From Nilaparvata lugens (taxonomy: Eukaryota > Arthropoda > Insecta > Hemiptera > Delphacidae): a stretch of 64,000 bases of DNA. This document shows positions 1-10,130 of this stretch, piece by piece (within the stretch, counting starts at the first letter, position 1; each line of letters starts with the position of its first letter). The DNA lies in the NCBI RefSeq assembly GCF_014356525.2, contig NC_052507.1:61132553-61196552 (forward strand), given 5' to 3'. The notes beneath the pieces are model-generated. The model made no database searches. It was given only the letters and a program-made list of their open reading frames with translations, and was not told where the DNA came from. The position numbers were made by a program, and so were the translations under genes.

Positions 1-2779
1 AATCATGTACCGCATGACAACCTTTCTATTTAAAAAGAGTAAAGTTACATCCAAAATGGCGTATCCAAGATGGCGGACCAGATTTTTAAAGTCTTAGTAA
101 AGTAGTATTTCTGATTCGAATAAGAGCCCCAATCACACTCACCTTGAAATAACATTTTTTTATAAGATACTAAGCCGTTTTCATACTTTTTTCTTTCATT
201 TCTGCTTTGAATAGTATTGAATAATAATGTGAATATCTTCGAAACGGTTTGAGGTATCGATATGCGGTTTCCGCCATTCATTTTTTCTTAAAATTCCGTA
301 CCGAAATCATGTATCCCAAGACCACCTTCCAATTTAAAAAAATAAAGTTACATTCAAAATGGTGGATCCAAGATGGCGGACCAGACTTTTAAAGTCACAG
401 TAAAGTAGTATTTTCAATTATAGTAGGATCCCCAATCACACCCACCGTCAAATTACCTTGTGTATGAGACATAAAGCCGTTTTCGTACTTTTCACGCACT
501 CTGTATGATAATAATAAATTCATTAATTTCCAAAACTTGAAAATTATGTGAGTATCGAAACGAGTTGTTTTTGATTTGTTATTTTACATTTTAAATATTT
601 CAGAAAGGGTCCTATGGTGTTATTTTACAAATAAGTAATTCAGTAGCCCTGAATATATACGATTTATAAGTTTTCAGAAAATATAATAATATAAATCTTT
701 CTTTCTTAGTTCTAAGAGTTTCATTACGTAATTGACAACAATGCTTCTGAAGCTTTATAAATGATAACCGTCACTACAACAATTTTACTGGTAGTCCCCT
801 GAAATACGTTTTATATGGAGCTCAACTGTATCCAGTTGAAACTTGCTTGATTCCCTTCAGTGTCTAATTATTAACGATACTCCCCGGTAAATATCAAAGT
901 TTGGTATTTGAATTCAAATATTATTTATTCCAATTCATTGTATTTTATTCCTATCTACAGTTCTATTATTCTCTACAGTACAGCTACTTATTTACTCTAG
1001 GGAGGTATCTTACAGCTGAAGAATGTTTTCAGCCCCCAACCGCTTTTCTATTTATTCATTTATTTCTACCTTGAAAAATTAACTAATCAAATGAGTGATT
1101 GGGAAAAGGTTAACAGGCTTAGCCCAGAACTGTGCCTCTCCCAAATTTTTATTTAAATAATTCCAAATCTCCTATATCTTGTTCATCTGCATGAGTCAGT
1201 TGCCATGGAGCTCTGTATTTCTTGCCCCCATTGTCTTTGAGGACATCCTCTTTTTTCGGTTCTTGAGGCTTCAATGCATTAGGAATTTCGGCAATCTGAT
1301 GTATGGCATCATCATCACTTTATCATAACAGTTGTCGACTATCTCAATTCAATTCAATTTAGTAACAGCCATCAATACAAATTGTACAACAAGACAAAGT
1401 ATTATCTATGTTTCATCAACTGACTCATGTTGATTTAGATGGTAGAGTAGTATTTCTGATTTGAATAGGAGCCCCACTTTGAAATCAAATTTTTATGAGA
1501 TATTAAGCCGTTCTCATACTTTTTTCTTTCATTTCTGCTTTGAATAGTATTGAATAATAATGTGAATATCTTCGAAACGGTTTGAGGTATCGATATGCGG
1601 TTTCCGCCATTCATTTTTTCTTAAAATTCCGTACCGAAATCATGTATCCCAAGACCACCTTCCAATTTAAAAAAATAAAGTTACATTCAAAATGGTGGAT
1701 CCAGATGGCGGACCAGACTTTTAAAGTCACAGTAAAGTAGTATTTTCAATTATAGTAGGATCCCCAATCACACCCACCGTCAAATTACCTTGTGTATGAG
1801 ACATAAAGCCGTTCTCGTACTTTTCACGCACTCTGTATGATAATAATAAATTCATTAATTTCCAAAACTTGAAAATGATGTGAGTATCGAAACGAGTTGT
1901 TTTTGATTTGTTATTTTACATTTTTAAATATTTCAGAAAGGGTCCTATGGTGTTATTTTACAAATAAGTAATTCAGTAGCCCTGAATATATACGATTTAT
2001 AAGTTTTCAGAAAATATAATAATATAAATCTTTCTCTTAGTTCTAAGAGTTTCATTACGTAATTGACAACAAGGCTTCTCAAGCTTTATAAATGATAACC
2101 GTCACTACAACAATTTTACTGGTAGTCCCCTGAAATACGTTTTATATGGAGCTCAACTGTATCCAGTTGAAACTTGCTTGATTCCCTTCAGTGTCTAATT
2201 ATTAACGATACTCCTCGGTAAATATCAAAGTTTGGTATTTGAATTCAAATATTATTTATTCCAATTCATTGTATTTTATTCCTATCTACAGTTCTATTAT
2301 TCTCTACAGTACAGCTACTCATTTACTCTAGGGAGGTATCTTACAGCTGAAGAATGTTTTCAGCCCCCCAACCGCTTTTCTATTTATTCATTTATTTCTA
2401 CCATGAAAAATTAACTAATCAAATGAGTGATTGGGAAAAGGTTAACAGGCTTAGCCCAGAACTGTGCCTCTCCCAAATTTTTATTTAAATAATTCCAAAT
2501 CTCCTATATCTTGCTCATCTGCATGAGTCAGTTGCCATGGAGCTCTGTATTTCTTGCCCCCATTGTCTTTGAGGACATCCTCTTTTTTCGGTTCTTGAGG
2601 CTTCCAATGCATTAGGAATTTCGGCAATCTGATGTATGGCATCATCATCACTTTATCATAACAGTTGTCGACTATCTCAATTCAATTCAATTTATTAACA
2701 GCCATCAATACAAATTGTACAACAAGACAAAGTATTATCTATGTTTCATCAACTGACTCATGTTGATTTAGATGGTAGA
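1..2779. repeat. Tandem repeat, two ~1.34-kb units (about 101-1445 and 1446-2779)
   Basis: The block at about 101-1445 recurs almost base for base at 1446-2779, with small indels. No gene is visible in it; the short open frames are not conserved between the units. Each unit contains internal sub-repeats around the motif ATCCAAGATGGCGGACCAG (near 63, 371 and 1690) and a tail with CTCAATTCAATTCAATTTA that resembles the 3' end of a retroelement. A diverged relative lies at 46515-47460 inside a Bruce intron, so this is an interspersed repeat family that has been locally duplicated. The left edge may extend beyond the window. Confidence 0.85.
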
Positions 2780-2875
2780 TTTAGATGTAGGTGAAGAATT
2801 GAAATGGAATGAGATTCACCCTTCCTCTTTATTCATCCTCACATTAAGTACTACATTCTGTTTTCCGCATCTTCT

Positions 2876-3038
2876 TCAGGTACCTTCTCCTATACGGAGG
2901 TTGGCCACCTTCATGGCAATTCTAACTTTGTTATTTGCTGCTTGAAAGAGGTCCTGTGACGTGAAGTTGAATGCTTCTCTCAGGTTTCTCAACCAACACA
3001 TTCTTCCAGTACAGTATAACACTTTCTCCATTATGGAG
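2876..3038 (-). mobile_element. LINE ORF2 C-terminal fragment, first unit of a short tandem repeat
   Basis: On the minus strand this reads as a short peptide containing WLRNLREAFNFTSQDLF and ending VANLRIGEGT followed by a stop at 2878-2876. That pattern resembles the C-terminal tail of RTE/CR1-like LINE polyproteins in insects (recognised from memory). The same segment, more decayed, resumes at 13766-13880, so two tandem copies of about 140 bp existed before the Penelope-like element landed in the second one. Confidence 0.55.
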
Positions 3039-3050
3039 TTTGGCTACCAT
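3039..3050. repeat. Left target-site duplication of the Penelope-like element
   Basis: TTTGGCTACCAT here is repeated exactly at 13766-13777. The sequence left of the first copy and right of the second copy can be read together as one continuous older repeat unit, as expected for a target-site duplication made at insertion. Confidence 0.75.
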
Positions 3051-3089
3051 TGAATGGAAAAGACTAAGAAATTGTCAAAAAACCACTGA

Positions 3090-3148
3090 TTTATCGATAA
3101 TTAGAAAGACCGGTTTCGGTTATTACACCATTGTCAATCTCTGATAAA
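3090..3148 (-). ncRNA. Hammerhead-type ribozyme in the PLE 3' terminal repeat
   Basis: Reading the minus strand from 3148: outer stem I UUUAUC, inner stem I AGAGA, core UUGACAA (3137-3131), a U, stem II GGU/ACC around a GUAAUA loop, GAAA (3117-3114), the self-complementary ACCGGU, cleavage triplet GUC (C at 3108), inner stem I UUUCU, a 7-nt bulge, and outer stem I GAUAAA (3095-3090). Both stem I segments pair (11 bp, one G-U). The canonical core is CUGANGA; here C3 and G8 are U and A, a compensating change of the known C3-G8 tertiary pair. Short palindromic stem III hammerheads are known in Penelope-like elements. Self-cleavage has not been tested. Confidence 0.75.
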
Positions 3149-3240
3149 CTAAAACTAAATACAAGAGCAGCAGAATTTATATTAGTAGGCGAGTACTGCT
3201 ATTGGTCGAGGGCATGAACGCCTGCCATTGGCCTAGCTAG

Positions 3241-3863
3241 ACAGTCTCCTCCCCCTCAACGGTGTGACAAAATGGCGGCTCAAGCAACAGAATCGCCATG
3301 ATAATAAAATTTACTTTTAGTACAAAATGAGAACCAAGAAAACAAGTGTGAAAGATAATAAAACAAATATGTAAATGGAAAAACTATTGACTAATGTATG
3401 CTTACAATTTTATGATAAAACTAAATTCGTAGTGTTGTATTGGTTGAAATGAATCTGGTCATTTAAACTATACTGGGAATTTTCCTTAATTACTCTTGTT
3501 ATTTCTAAAGCCTCTAGAATTTCAAATTTATATTTATTTTACAGTTTCGAGTGCTAAGTAAAAAGAAATTTTGTTATCAATTCAGATCTTAATCTTTCTA
3601 AATTCAAAATTAATAATTGTTTCAAGTGTTTGGTGAGAAAATTAGACAAAATTTTATTAAGTGAAGGAAACATAACCTTTTTCTGGACTATTTTAATGAA
3701 TCAAAATTCGGGGGAGGAACAGTTTTGGGCTGTGCCTGTTGATCCTCCCCAAATTATTTTAAATAATAATTTTGTATCATTGAATCAATAAAATAATAAT
3801 AATAAATAATAAATATTCAAGAATCTGCCTTTGTTATTAACATGCAGAAACTCAACATTCTCC
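3241..3863 (-). mobile_element. PLE 3' untranslated region
   Basis: Non-coding sequence between the terminal repeat and the end of the GIY-YIG reading frame. It is AT-rich and shows no gene. A short region near 3709-3760 (GGGGAGGAACAG and GATCCTCCCC) can form a hairpin. Confidence 0.6.
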
Positions 3864-4571
3864 TTAACTGTAAACTTGTGATTTATTTGTTATCAAATGT
3901 TCTGCAAAGTTAGATTCCCCATTTTGTTTATTCCAATCTCTGATGTGTTCTTTAATTCTACTTTTGAAACTTCTACCAGTCTGACCCACATAACAAGCAT
4001 TACAATCATTACATTTAAGTTTGTACACCCCGCTTTTATCCCAAATATCAATTTTGTCTTTACTCCAGCTAAATAGACTATTTAAAATCGGTTTGGTCTT
4101 GAAAGCAACATGAAAACCATTCCTCTTCAATTCCCTACCTATCTTATCAGATACAAGGCCTAAATATGGGATTGTTATCCAAGTCTTCTCCTCACAGTTT
4201 GAGCCTACAAAGCTAGAATTGATTGAAATTTATCTATTAATTTTACTCAATAATCCGTCCACCATACTCTCTTCATACCCATTTGTGACAGCTATCTGTT
4301 TAATTTTAGTGATCTCAATATCAAAATCATGATGGCTCATAGGTATTGTTAGTGCTCTATAGACCATGCTATTGAAAGCAGCAAGTTTGTGAAAAATAGG
4401 ATGACAAGAATGAAGAGGAATGATAACATCAGTATGGGTTGGTTTTCTGAAAATAGAAAACTTGTGAAAACCAGTGCTATGATCTATTCTCAAATCTAGA
4501 AAATTCAATACACAATCCTGTTCTACCTCTACAGTAAATTTTATACTCTGATGTAATCCATTCAGATAGGA
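3864..4571 (-). pseudogene. PLE polyprotein, C-terminal part: RT thumb and GIY-YIG endonuclease
   Basis: The minus strand encodes the end of the Penelope reverse transcriptase (NFLDLRI, FSIFRKPTHTDV, HPIFHKLAAFNSMVYRALTIP) and then, after a frameshift between about 4230 and 4140 (linker TIPYLGLVSDKIGREL), the endonuclease. The latter shows GVYKLKC, CYVGQTGRSFKSRIKEH and a downstream FAEHL, which are the GIY, YIG and catalytic arginine/glutamate motifs. In the family this nuclease nicks target DNA to prime reverse transcription. A cysteine pair (CNDCNAC) sits between the GIY and YIG halves, as in many animal PLEs. The upstream half of the frame lies at 8731-9830, separated by the LINE insertion. 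Confidence 0.88.
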
Positions 4572-4573
4572 GG

Positions 4574-5560
4574 ATGAGCTCAAGTAGAACACCGAAGGTT
4601 AATAATAGAAATGTAAACATTGCGGGAGTACTTACGCGTTCCCAAAACCAAAATTCAAAAACGCCAAAACCAAAAACCCCAGTTCTTCAAACTACTTTAG
4701 CCGAAAAAGTTGCTCAACTACAAAGTAGCCACACTAATTTAAAAAACCAATTAGAAGTAACTCTAAAAACGTCTGAAGAAGAAAGGTTAGGGATGGTAGA
4801 AGAAATTAAATCTTTGGAACTGATTATAAAATTACAAGATGAAGACCATAAAAAAGAAATACTAAATCTAAAAAATCAATGTAGTCTAATGTCGGAGGAA
4901 ATAAATAAACTAAAATCTAAATTTGATAATACTAAATGTATGATAGAACCTCCGTCCAAATGCAAAAAAATAGAATCTAACCTAAATGATGGGAAATGCT
5001 CTGAAAATGGTCGAAATAAAACGTACAGTGAGGTTTTGAAGACAGCAACCAAAAATATAGCTGAGGGAAATAAAGATAGGAAAGGGAGAGTTCTGCTACT
5101 GACGTCCAGTCATGGACGTGATTGCAGTGATCTCCTTGATAAAAGATTAAAAAATAAATTTGATGTCCAATGTTTTTTCAAGCCAAGTGCATCAATTAAT
5201 GCAGTTGTAGAGTCAGCTAGGGAACAAACTAAAGACTTTGATGAAAATGACTATCTAATTGTACTGGGTGGCTCAAATAATATAAATGAACCTAACTTGA
5301 ATCATCTTCTCAAGTAACAGAAAAAATCAAGGAAATTGTGCCACTCAGCAAAAAAAACAAACTTAATAATAAGTACTATTCCTAATAGGTTTGATAGGCC
5401 AGAATTAAATGAAGCAATCAATTCGACAAACAAATCAATCCATAATACAATCAACAGCCTAAAAAATAAAATTCTAAACAACTGGGGATTTGTTTTCTAA
5501 ATGAAAGGCTGAAAAGACATAACTTCACTAATCATGGGTTGCATCTAAATCGATCTGGCA
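4574..5560 (+). pseudogene. LINE ORF1 with coiled coil and SGNH/esterase-like domain
   Basis: Open from ATG at 4574 for 247 codons. A basic, Asn-rich N-terminus is followed by a long charged heptad region (about residues 40-120, coiled coil) and then GRVLLLTSSHGRD, VQCFFKPSASINAV and DYLIVLGGSNNINE. These resemble the SGNH-hydrolase-like domain found in ORF1 of CR1-type LINEs. The frame stops at 5317, but similar coding continues in other frames to about 5560 (for example NHGLHLNRSGK near 5530), so one or more frameshifts have split it. In this family ORF1 binds element RNA; the esterase role is unclear. Confidence 0.72.
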
Positions 5561-5717
5561 AAGTAATCTTTTGTAATAGATTGGCAGAGCTGATTGAAAG
5601 CCGTTTGCAATCCTCTGGTTTAAAAACAGTCAAAAAAACAAATAACGATTTTTTAGTAAATTGGCTCAAAACAGGGAAAGGGAAATAGCTACAAATGCTA
5701 GAGATAGAGTAGCACAA

Positions 5718-8614
5718 GATGGTAAGGTTTTTAGTATTTATCATCAAAATATTCAGTATCTTCGCAACAAAATTGACAGATTAGAAGTATTTCTAAACAG
5801 GAGGATCCTGACATTGTTATTTTCACAGAGCATGGCTTAAAAATAAAGGAAATAAATCAAGTTAGGATTCCAGGCTATTCACTGAGATCAGAATTTTGTA
5901 GAATAGCTCATAGAAGTGGTGGTGTATGTATATTCACTAGCAATGCTAAACATACCCAAACTTATGAACTGGATTTTGTTAAGAGATTTTCTGTTGAGAT
6001 GGATTTAGAGGTGACAGGACTAAGGTTAAAAATTGATGATCGATTCGAGGTAGCAGTGTTAGGTATCTATAGGTCACCAAATGGAGACTGGCAAAAATTT
6101 TGTGAGCTGCTCCATACACTTTTGGAAATTACAACCGCTCGTTTCACAAATGTTATAGTAGTAGGAGATTTCAATACCGATTTTGCCAGGCAGGATAAAA
6201 TGACAGAGGATATTAGAGATATTATTAATATGAATAATTTAGAAATTAAGGTCCACGAATATACAAGAGTAACTCGAACTTCACAGACAATTATTGATAA
6301 TATCCTCACAAATATAGAAGGTTGTAATGTCAGGTTAGGTAGCTCAGATCTATCAGATCATAACTATCAAATTTTAGATGTTAAGTTGCAGGGCCAGAAT
6401 CCAAGCAGAAAAAAAACTTTTGTGAAAGAAATTCAGCAATATGAGCTAGGAAATATAAATTGTTTGAAGCAGGAACTGCTTCAAGAAAATTGGAGTAGTG
6501 TTTATAACAGTTGTAACCTAAATTACAAATATAAGCAATTCATTGATACTCTAAGATTTCACATTAGTGTATGCTGTCCGATAAAAAAAGTCAAAGTAAA
6601 AAGTAAATTAAACAAAGTAGATGAATGGATAACTGAAGATATTCTTACTCAAAGAAATATTGTTAGGGAAGCTTATGAGGAATTTAAATTAGTGAGGGAT
6701 GTTCCGAGTGAGGTCAAATACAAATGTCTAAAGAAAAACTATGCAAAAGAAGTGAGGAAAGCTAAGTGTAAGAAAACAGCTGAAATATTAACAACTAGTA
6801 CCAATTTTAACTCTGCTGTTTGGGAGGTAATTAATAGAAATAGGAGAGCAGCTCAAAAAGATACAGTTACTAATGTCCCTAGGATAATCGATGAACATGG
6901 AAATTATATGGATGATAGTATAGACATTTGTAACTTTTTCAATAAGTATTATCAACAGGTTGCATATAATCTCCAAAAGTCACTGAACACTAATACTTAT
7001 AATACAACTACATTAAATGCTGAGCCAATTGAAAAGGTATTTAAATTTCATCCATTATCAAGAGATGAGTTGTCAAGAATAATAAAAAATTTGAATAACA
7101 AAAAAACAGTAGGATTGGATGGGGTCTCAAGCAAAATTTTAAAAGAATGTGAAAATGAATTACTGGACCCTTTATTGCATCTCCTTAATACTTCACTAGA
7201 GCAGGGTATTTTCCCTGATGATCTGAAACAAGGAAAAATTTTGCCAATTTTCAAGAGCGGTGATTCTGAAAGAGTTGAAAATTATAGACCCATTAGTATT
7301 CTAAATGTAATAAGTAAAATTTTTGAAAGAGTAGTTTTAAATAGGCTATTGATGCACCTGGAAGAAATTAATTTCATATGTGATGAACAGCATGGGTTCC
7401 AGAAAGGGAAATCTACTAAGACTGCAATAGTATCCCTTGTTGAAAGACTAATAGATATAATAGATTCAGGTGAGAAGGCAGCCGCAATATTTCTTGATTT
7501 ATCCAAAGCTTTTGATTGTGTGAACCATAGAATATTATTGGAAATACTAAAAACTGTAGGTGTGAATGGTATAGAACTAAAATGGTTTGAATCATATCTC
7601 ATAGGTAGAAACCAGTGTGTTGAGCTTACCAAGGTGGATGGGAATGAAATAGTAAAAATTAAATCTCAAAAACTGGAGGTCCAGGCTGGAGTACCTCAAG
7701 GCTCAATTCTGGGTCCCTTACTGTTTCTGTTGTATGTGAACCAATTACCAAAAGAGTTAAAAGATCACAGAGCTCTGTTGTTTGCTGATGACACATCGCT
7801 TATCTTTAACAATTATTTATTAGATAGTCTAGAAATAAATGCTTTTACTGGAGTACAGTCAATTGTCCAATTCTTGAAGCAAAGGCAATTAACAATAAAT
7901 AGTAAGAAATGTCAATTCCTACAATTCAAAAGTAAATATAATTCAGTAGAGGATAGAGAAATAAATGTGTTTGTAGAGGAAAATGAATTAGACCAAGAAG
8001 AGAAAGTAGCATTCTTGGGAATTTTATTGGACAGGAAATTAACATGGCATCCTTACATTGAGAGGATATGTAATAAGATATCATCTGGGGTATTTGTCCT
8101 GCGGCAGCTTGCTAGGCTGAATGATAAAAAACTACTGTTAACTGCTTACCATGGACTTATACTATCTCATATTAGGTATGCTATTTTAGTATGGGGTAAT
8201 TCATCTCAACAAAATATGGACAGAGTGTTTAAGATTCAAAAGAAGGCACTCAGATGTATAGAGAAAGTGAATAGGTTAGACTCTTGTAGGCCTTTATTTA
8301 AAAAGCTTGGTCTATTAACTGTGCCATCTTTGTATGTATATGAAGTTGTAATGCATGTGAAAACGAGTGGTGTGATCCAGAATTCAGATGTTCATGAGTA
8401 TAATACGCGAAACAGAGCAGATTATCATATAATGGGTCACAATAGTAGGTTATTTGAACAAAAACCAGATTATATTGGTAGGAAATTTTATAACAAGCTA
8501 CCTCAAATCTTGAAAAGTAATGATGATTTGAAGATTTTCAAAAAACAAATGAAAAAATATTTAGTTGATAAAGCTTTTTATAGTGTACAAGAATTCCTTT
8601 CAAACCTAAACTAG
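5718..8614 (+). pseudogene. LINE ORF2: AP endonuclease and reverse transcriptase
   Basis: An endonuclease N-terminus (VFSIYHQNIQYLRNKI) starts near 5725; a one-base frameshift near 5800 moves it to the frame of DPDIVIFTEHGL, which runs into the long open frame 5999-8614. Visible endonuclease motifs are GIYRSPNG, VVGDFNTDF and SDLSDHNYQ. RT motifs follow: KSGDSERVENYRPIS, IFLDLSKAFDCVNH, AGVPQGSILGPLLF and the catalytic FADDTSLI, then a C-terminal EYNTRNRADYH tail common in insect CR1/Jockey elements. It would nick target DNA and copy element RNA. The single shift near 5800 is the only clear lesion I see in ORF2. Confidence 0.88.
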
Positions 8615-8730
8615 GTTGAACTACTTAGTGTTAGAATTATTATGTAATAACATGACTTGTCTTATACTCCATGACTGGAGTCTTTAGGACGTAATCTTAA
8701 AAAAAAAAAAAAAAAAAAAATAGGAAAGAA

Positions 8731-9830
8731 AATTGTCTAGTTGTCTGTTACTTCCTTTCCATAAGCAAATAATATCATCAACATATCGAAACCAGTAAAC
8801 AATTTATCTTTGAAATGACTATTTTCAATGATTCTACTTTCTAACTATCCATAAATAATTCAGCTAGGAGTGGTGAGAGGGGTGACCCCATTGCCAACCC
8901 CTCTCTTTGTTCAAAAAATCTATTGTTAAATTTGAAATAATTATGCTGAGTGCATAACTTCATCAATCCTATCAGTTCTTCTCTGAGTGTATGATCATTT
9001 ATAGAGGCTTTCATTATTTCCTCAGCTCTTCCAAGAGTTTCTCCCACCGGAATGTTAGTGAATAAATTAGTAACATCAAATGACACAAGTTTATAAGATG
9101 ATAGAACAGGAATATGCTTTATATTGTTGACCAACACCAATGAATTCTTAATACTAACTTTGGTTGAAAACCTGTTAATGACCGAAAGGTGTTATTCAGT
9201 TGTGAGCTAATTTAGAGCAGGGGGAATTAACAAAAGATACCACTGGTCTTATAGGAAACATTAGTTTTGTGTAATTTAGGTTGACCGAAAAGTCTAGGTG
9301 GATATGGATTCATAACTGTTAGATACTTAGTTTCTTTCTTGTTAAATAATTTGGTGGTGGTGGTCAACTTATTTCTAATCAAGCTATTGATTTTGGTGGT
9401 GGGATTGGAGTTAATCTCAATAAAATTGTTATCTGCAATGAAATGGTTTACCTTACTTAGATATTCGTCCTTATCCATTATTACTGTAGCTTCCTTGCTG
9501 TGCATCCTTTGTCAGCTTTCAAAATCATCAGGTCATTGGCTTTCATCTTCTTCTTTAAATTCTTCATGATGTCTGCCGTTTTTGTGATCTCTGGTCGAAG
9601 TTCCCTTGTCTTTTCTTGAAGAATTATGTCAGCACATCTGTTAGTTAGTATTTTGTTCTTTGAGGCTTCCCAATTGCTATCAATGCTGCATGCTAGTCGT
9701 TCAAGTTGTTGGTTATCCAAATAGCTATGACTACTGTATTTGTTACCTCGTCCTAGTAACTCTGTCTCTGAGGATGAAAATTGGACTTGTGAGAAATTAG
9801 CTACTCTATCAGCAAACTTGTGTTGATGTT
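8731..9830 (-). pseudogene. PLE polyprotein, N-terminal part with RT core
   Basis: Minus-strand Penelope frame in several pieces. From 9830: FADRVANFSQVQFSSSETEL and LLGRGNKY, then LDNQQLERLACSID and LMILKADKG. A frameshift near 9495 leads to TVIMDKDEYLSKV and PRLFGQPKLHKTN, then LVSFDVTNLFTNIPV and QREGLAMGSPLSPLLAELFM. Near 8780 another frame gives YWFRYVDDIICLW, with the YVDD active-site motif. The continuation lies at 4571-3864, beyond the nested LINE. At least three frame breaks make it non-functional. Confidence 0.85.
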
Positions 9831-9842
9831 GAATGATAGGCC

Positions 9843-9940
9843 TATTAGGCGTTCATGCCCTCGACCAATAGCAGTACTCGCCTACTGGTATAAATTCTGC
9901 TGCTCTTGTATTTAGTTTTAGTTTATCAGAGATTGACAAT
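9843..9940 (+). repeat. PLE right terminal repeat, outer part (inverted copy of 3136-3240)
   Basis: GGCGTTCATGCCCTCGACC and the following sequence are the reverse complement of the left terminus at 3136-3213. The first half of the ribozyme is present (UUUAUC at 9922-9927, AGAGA, UUGACAA at 9933-9939), but the second LINE is inserted at once after it. Confidence 0.85.
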
Positions 9941-10130
9941 AGAATAGAATAGAATAGAATATCTTTATTAGCCTCAATAGTACATCACAATTTGACATAT
10001 AGGCCAGTCAACACAATACAATACAGCACAATAAACAGTCACAGTAGTACATTGGATTGAAATTCAAATATACATTACATACAGTTCATAATATACAACA
10101 ATACACATCATTCAAAAATATACATTATTT

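Larger units (their letters stand above)
4572..8719 (+). mobile_element. Non-LTR retrotransposon (CR1/Jockey-type) inserted in the PLE
   Basis: A two-ORF LINE with a 22-nt poly(A) tail (8699-8720). A 6-bp direct repeat ATAGGA flanks it (4566-4571 and 8720-8725; the leading A merges with the tail). Removing it restores the PLE reading through FLSYLNGL. ORF1 begins within 2 bases of the junction, so the 5' end is either very short or slightly truncated. The RT frame is open for 871 codons, indicating a young insertion, but ORF1 and the start of the endonuclease carry frameshifts. Confidence 0.9.

Noticed and set aside
2232..2414. A small gene (YYLFQFIVFYSYLQFYYS)
   Set aside because: It lies in the tandem repeat and is not open in the other unit.
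3709..3760. A rho-independent-like terminator hairpin
   Set aside because: This is a eukaryotic retroelement 3' region; a hairpin alone is not evidence of a terminator.
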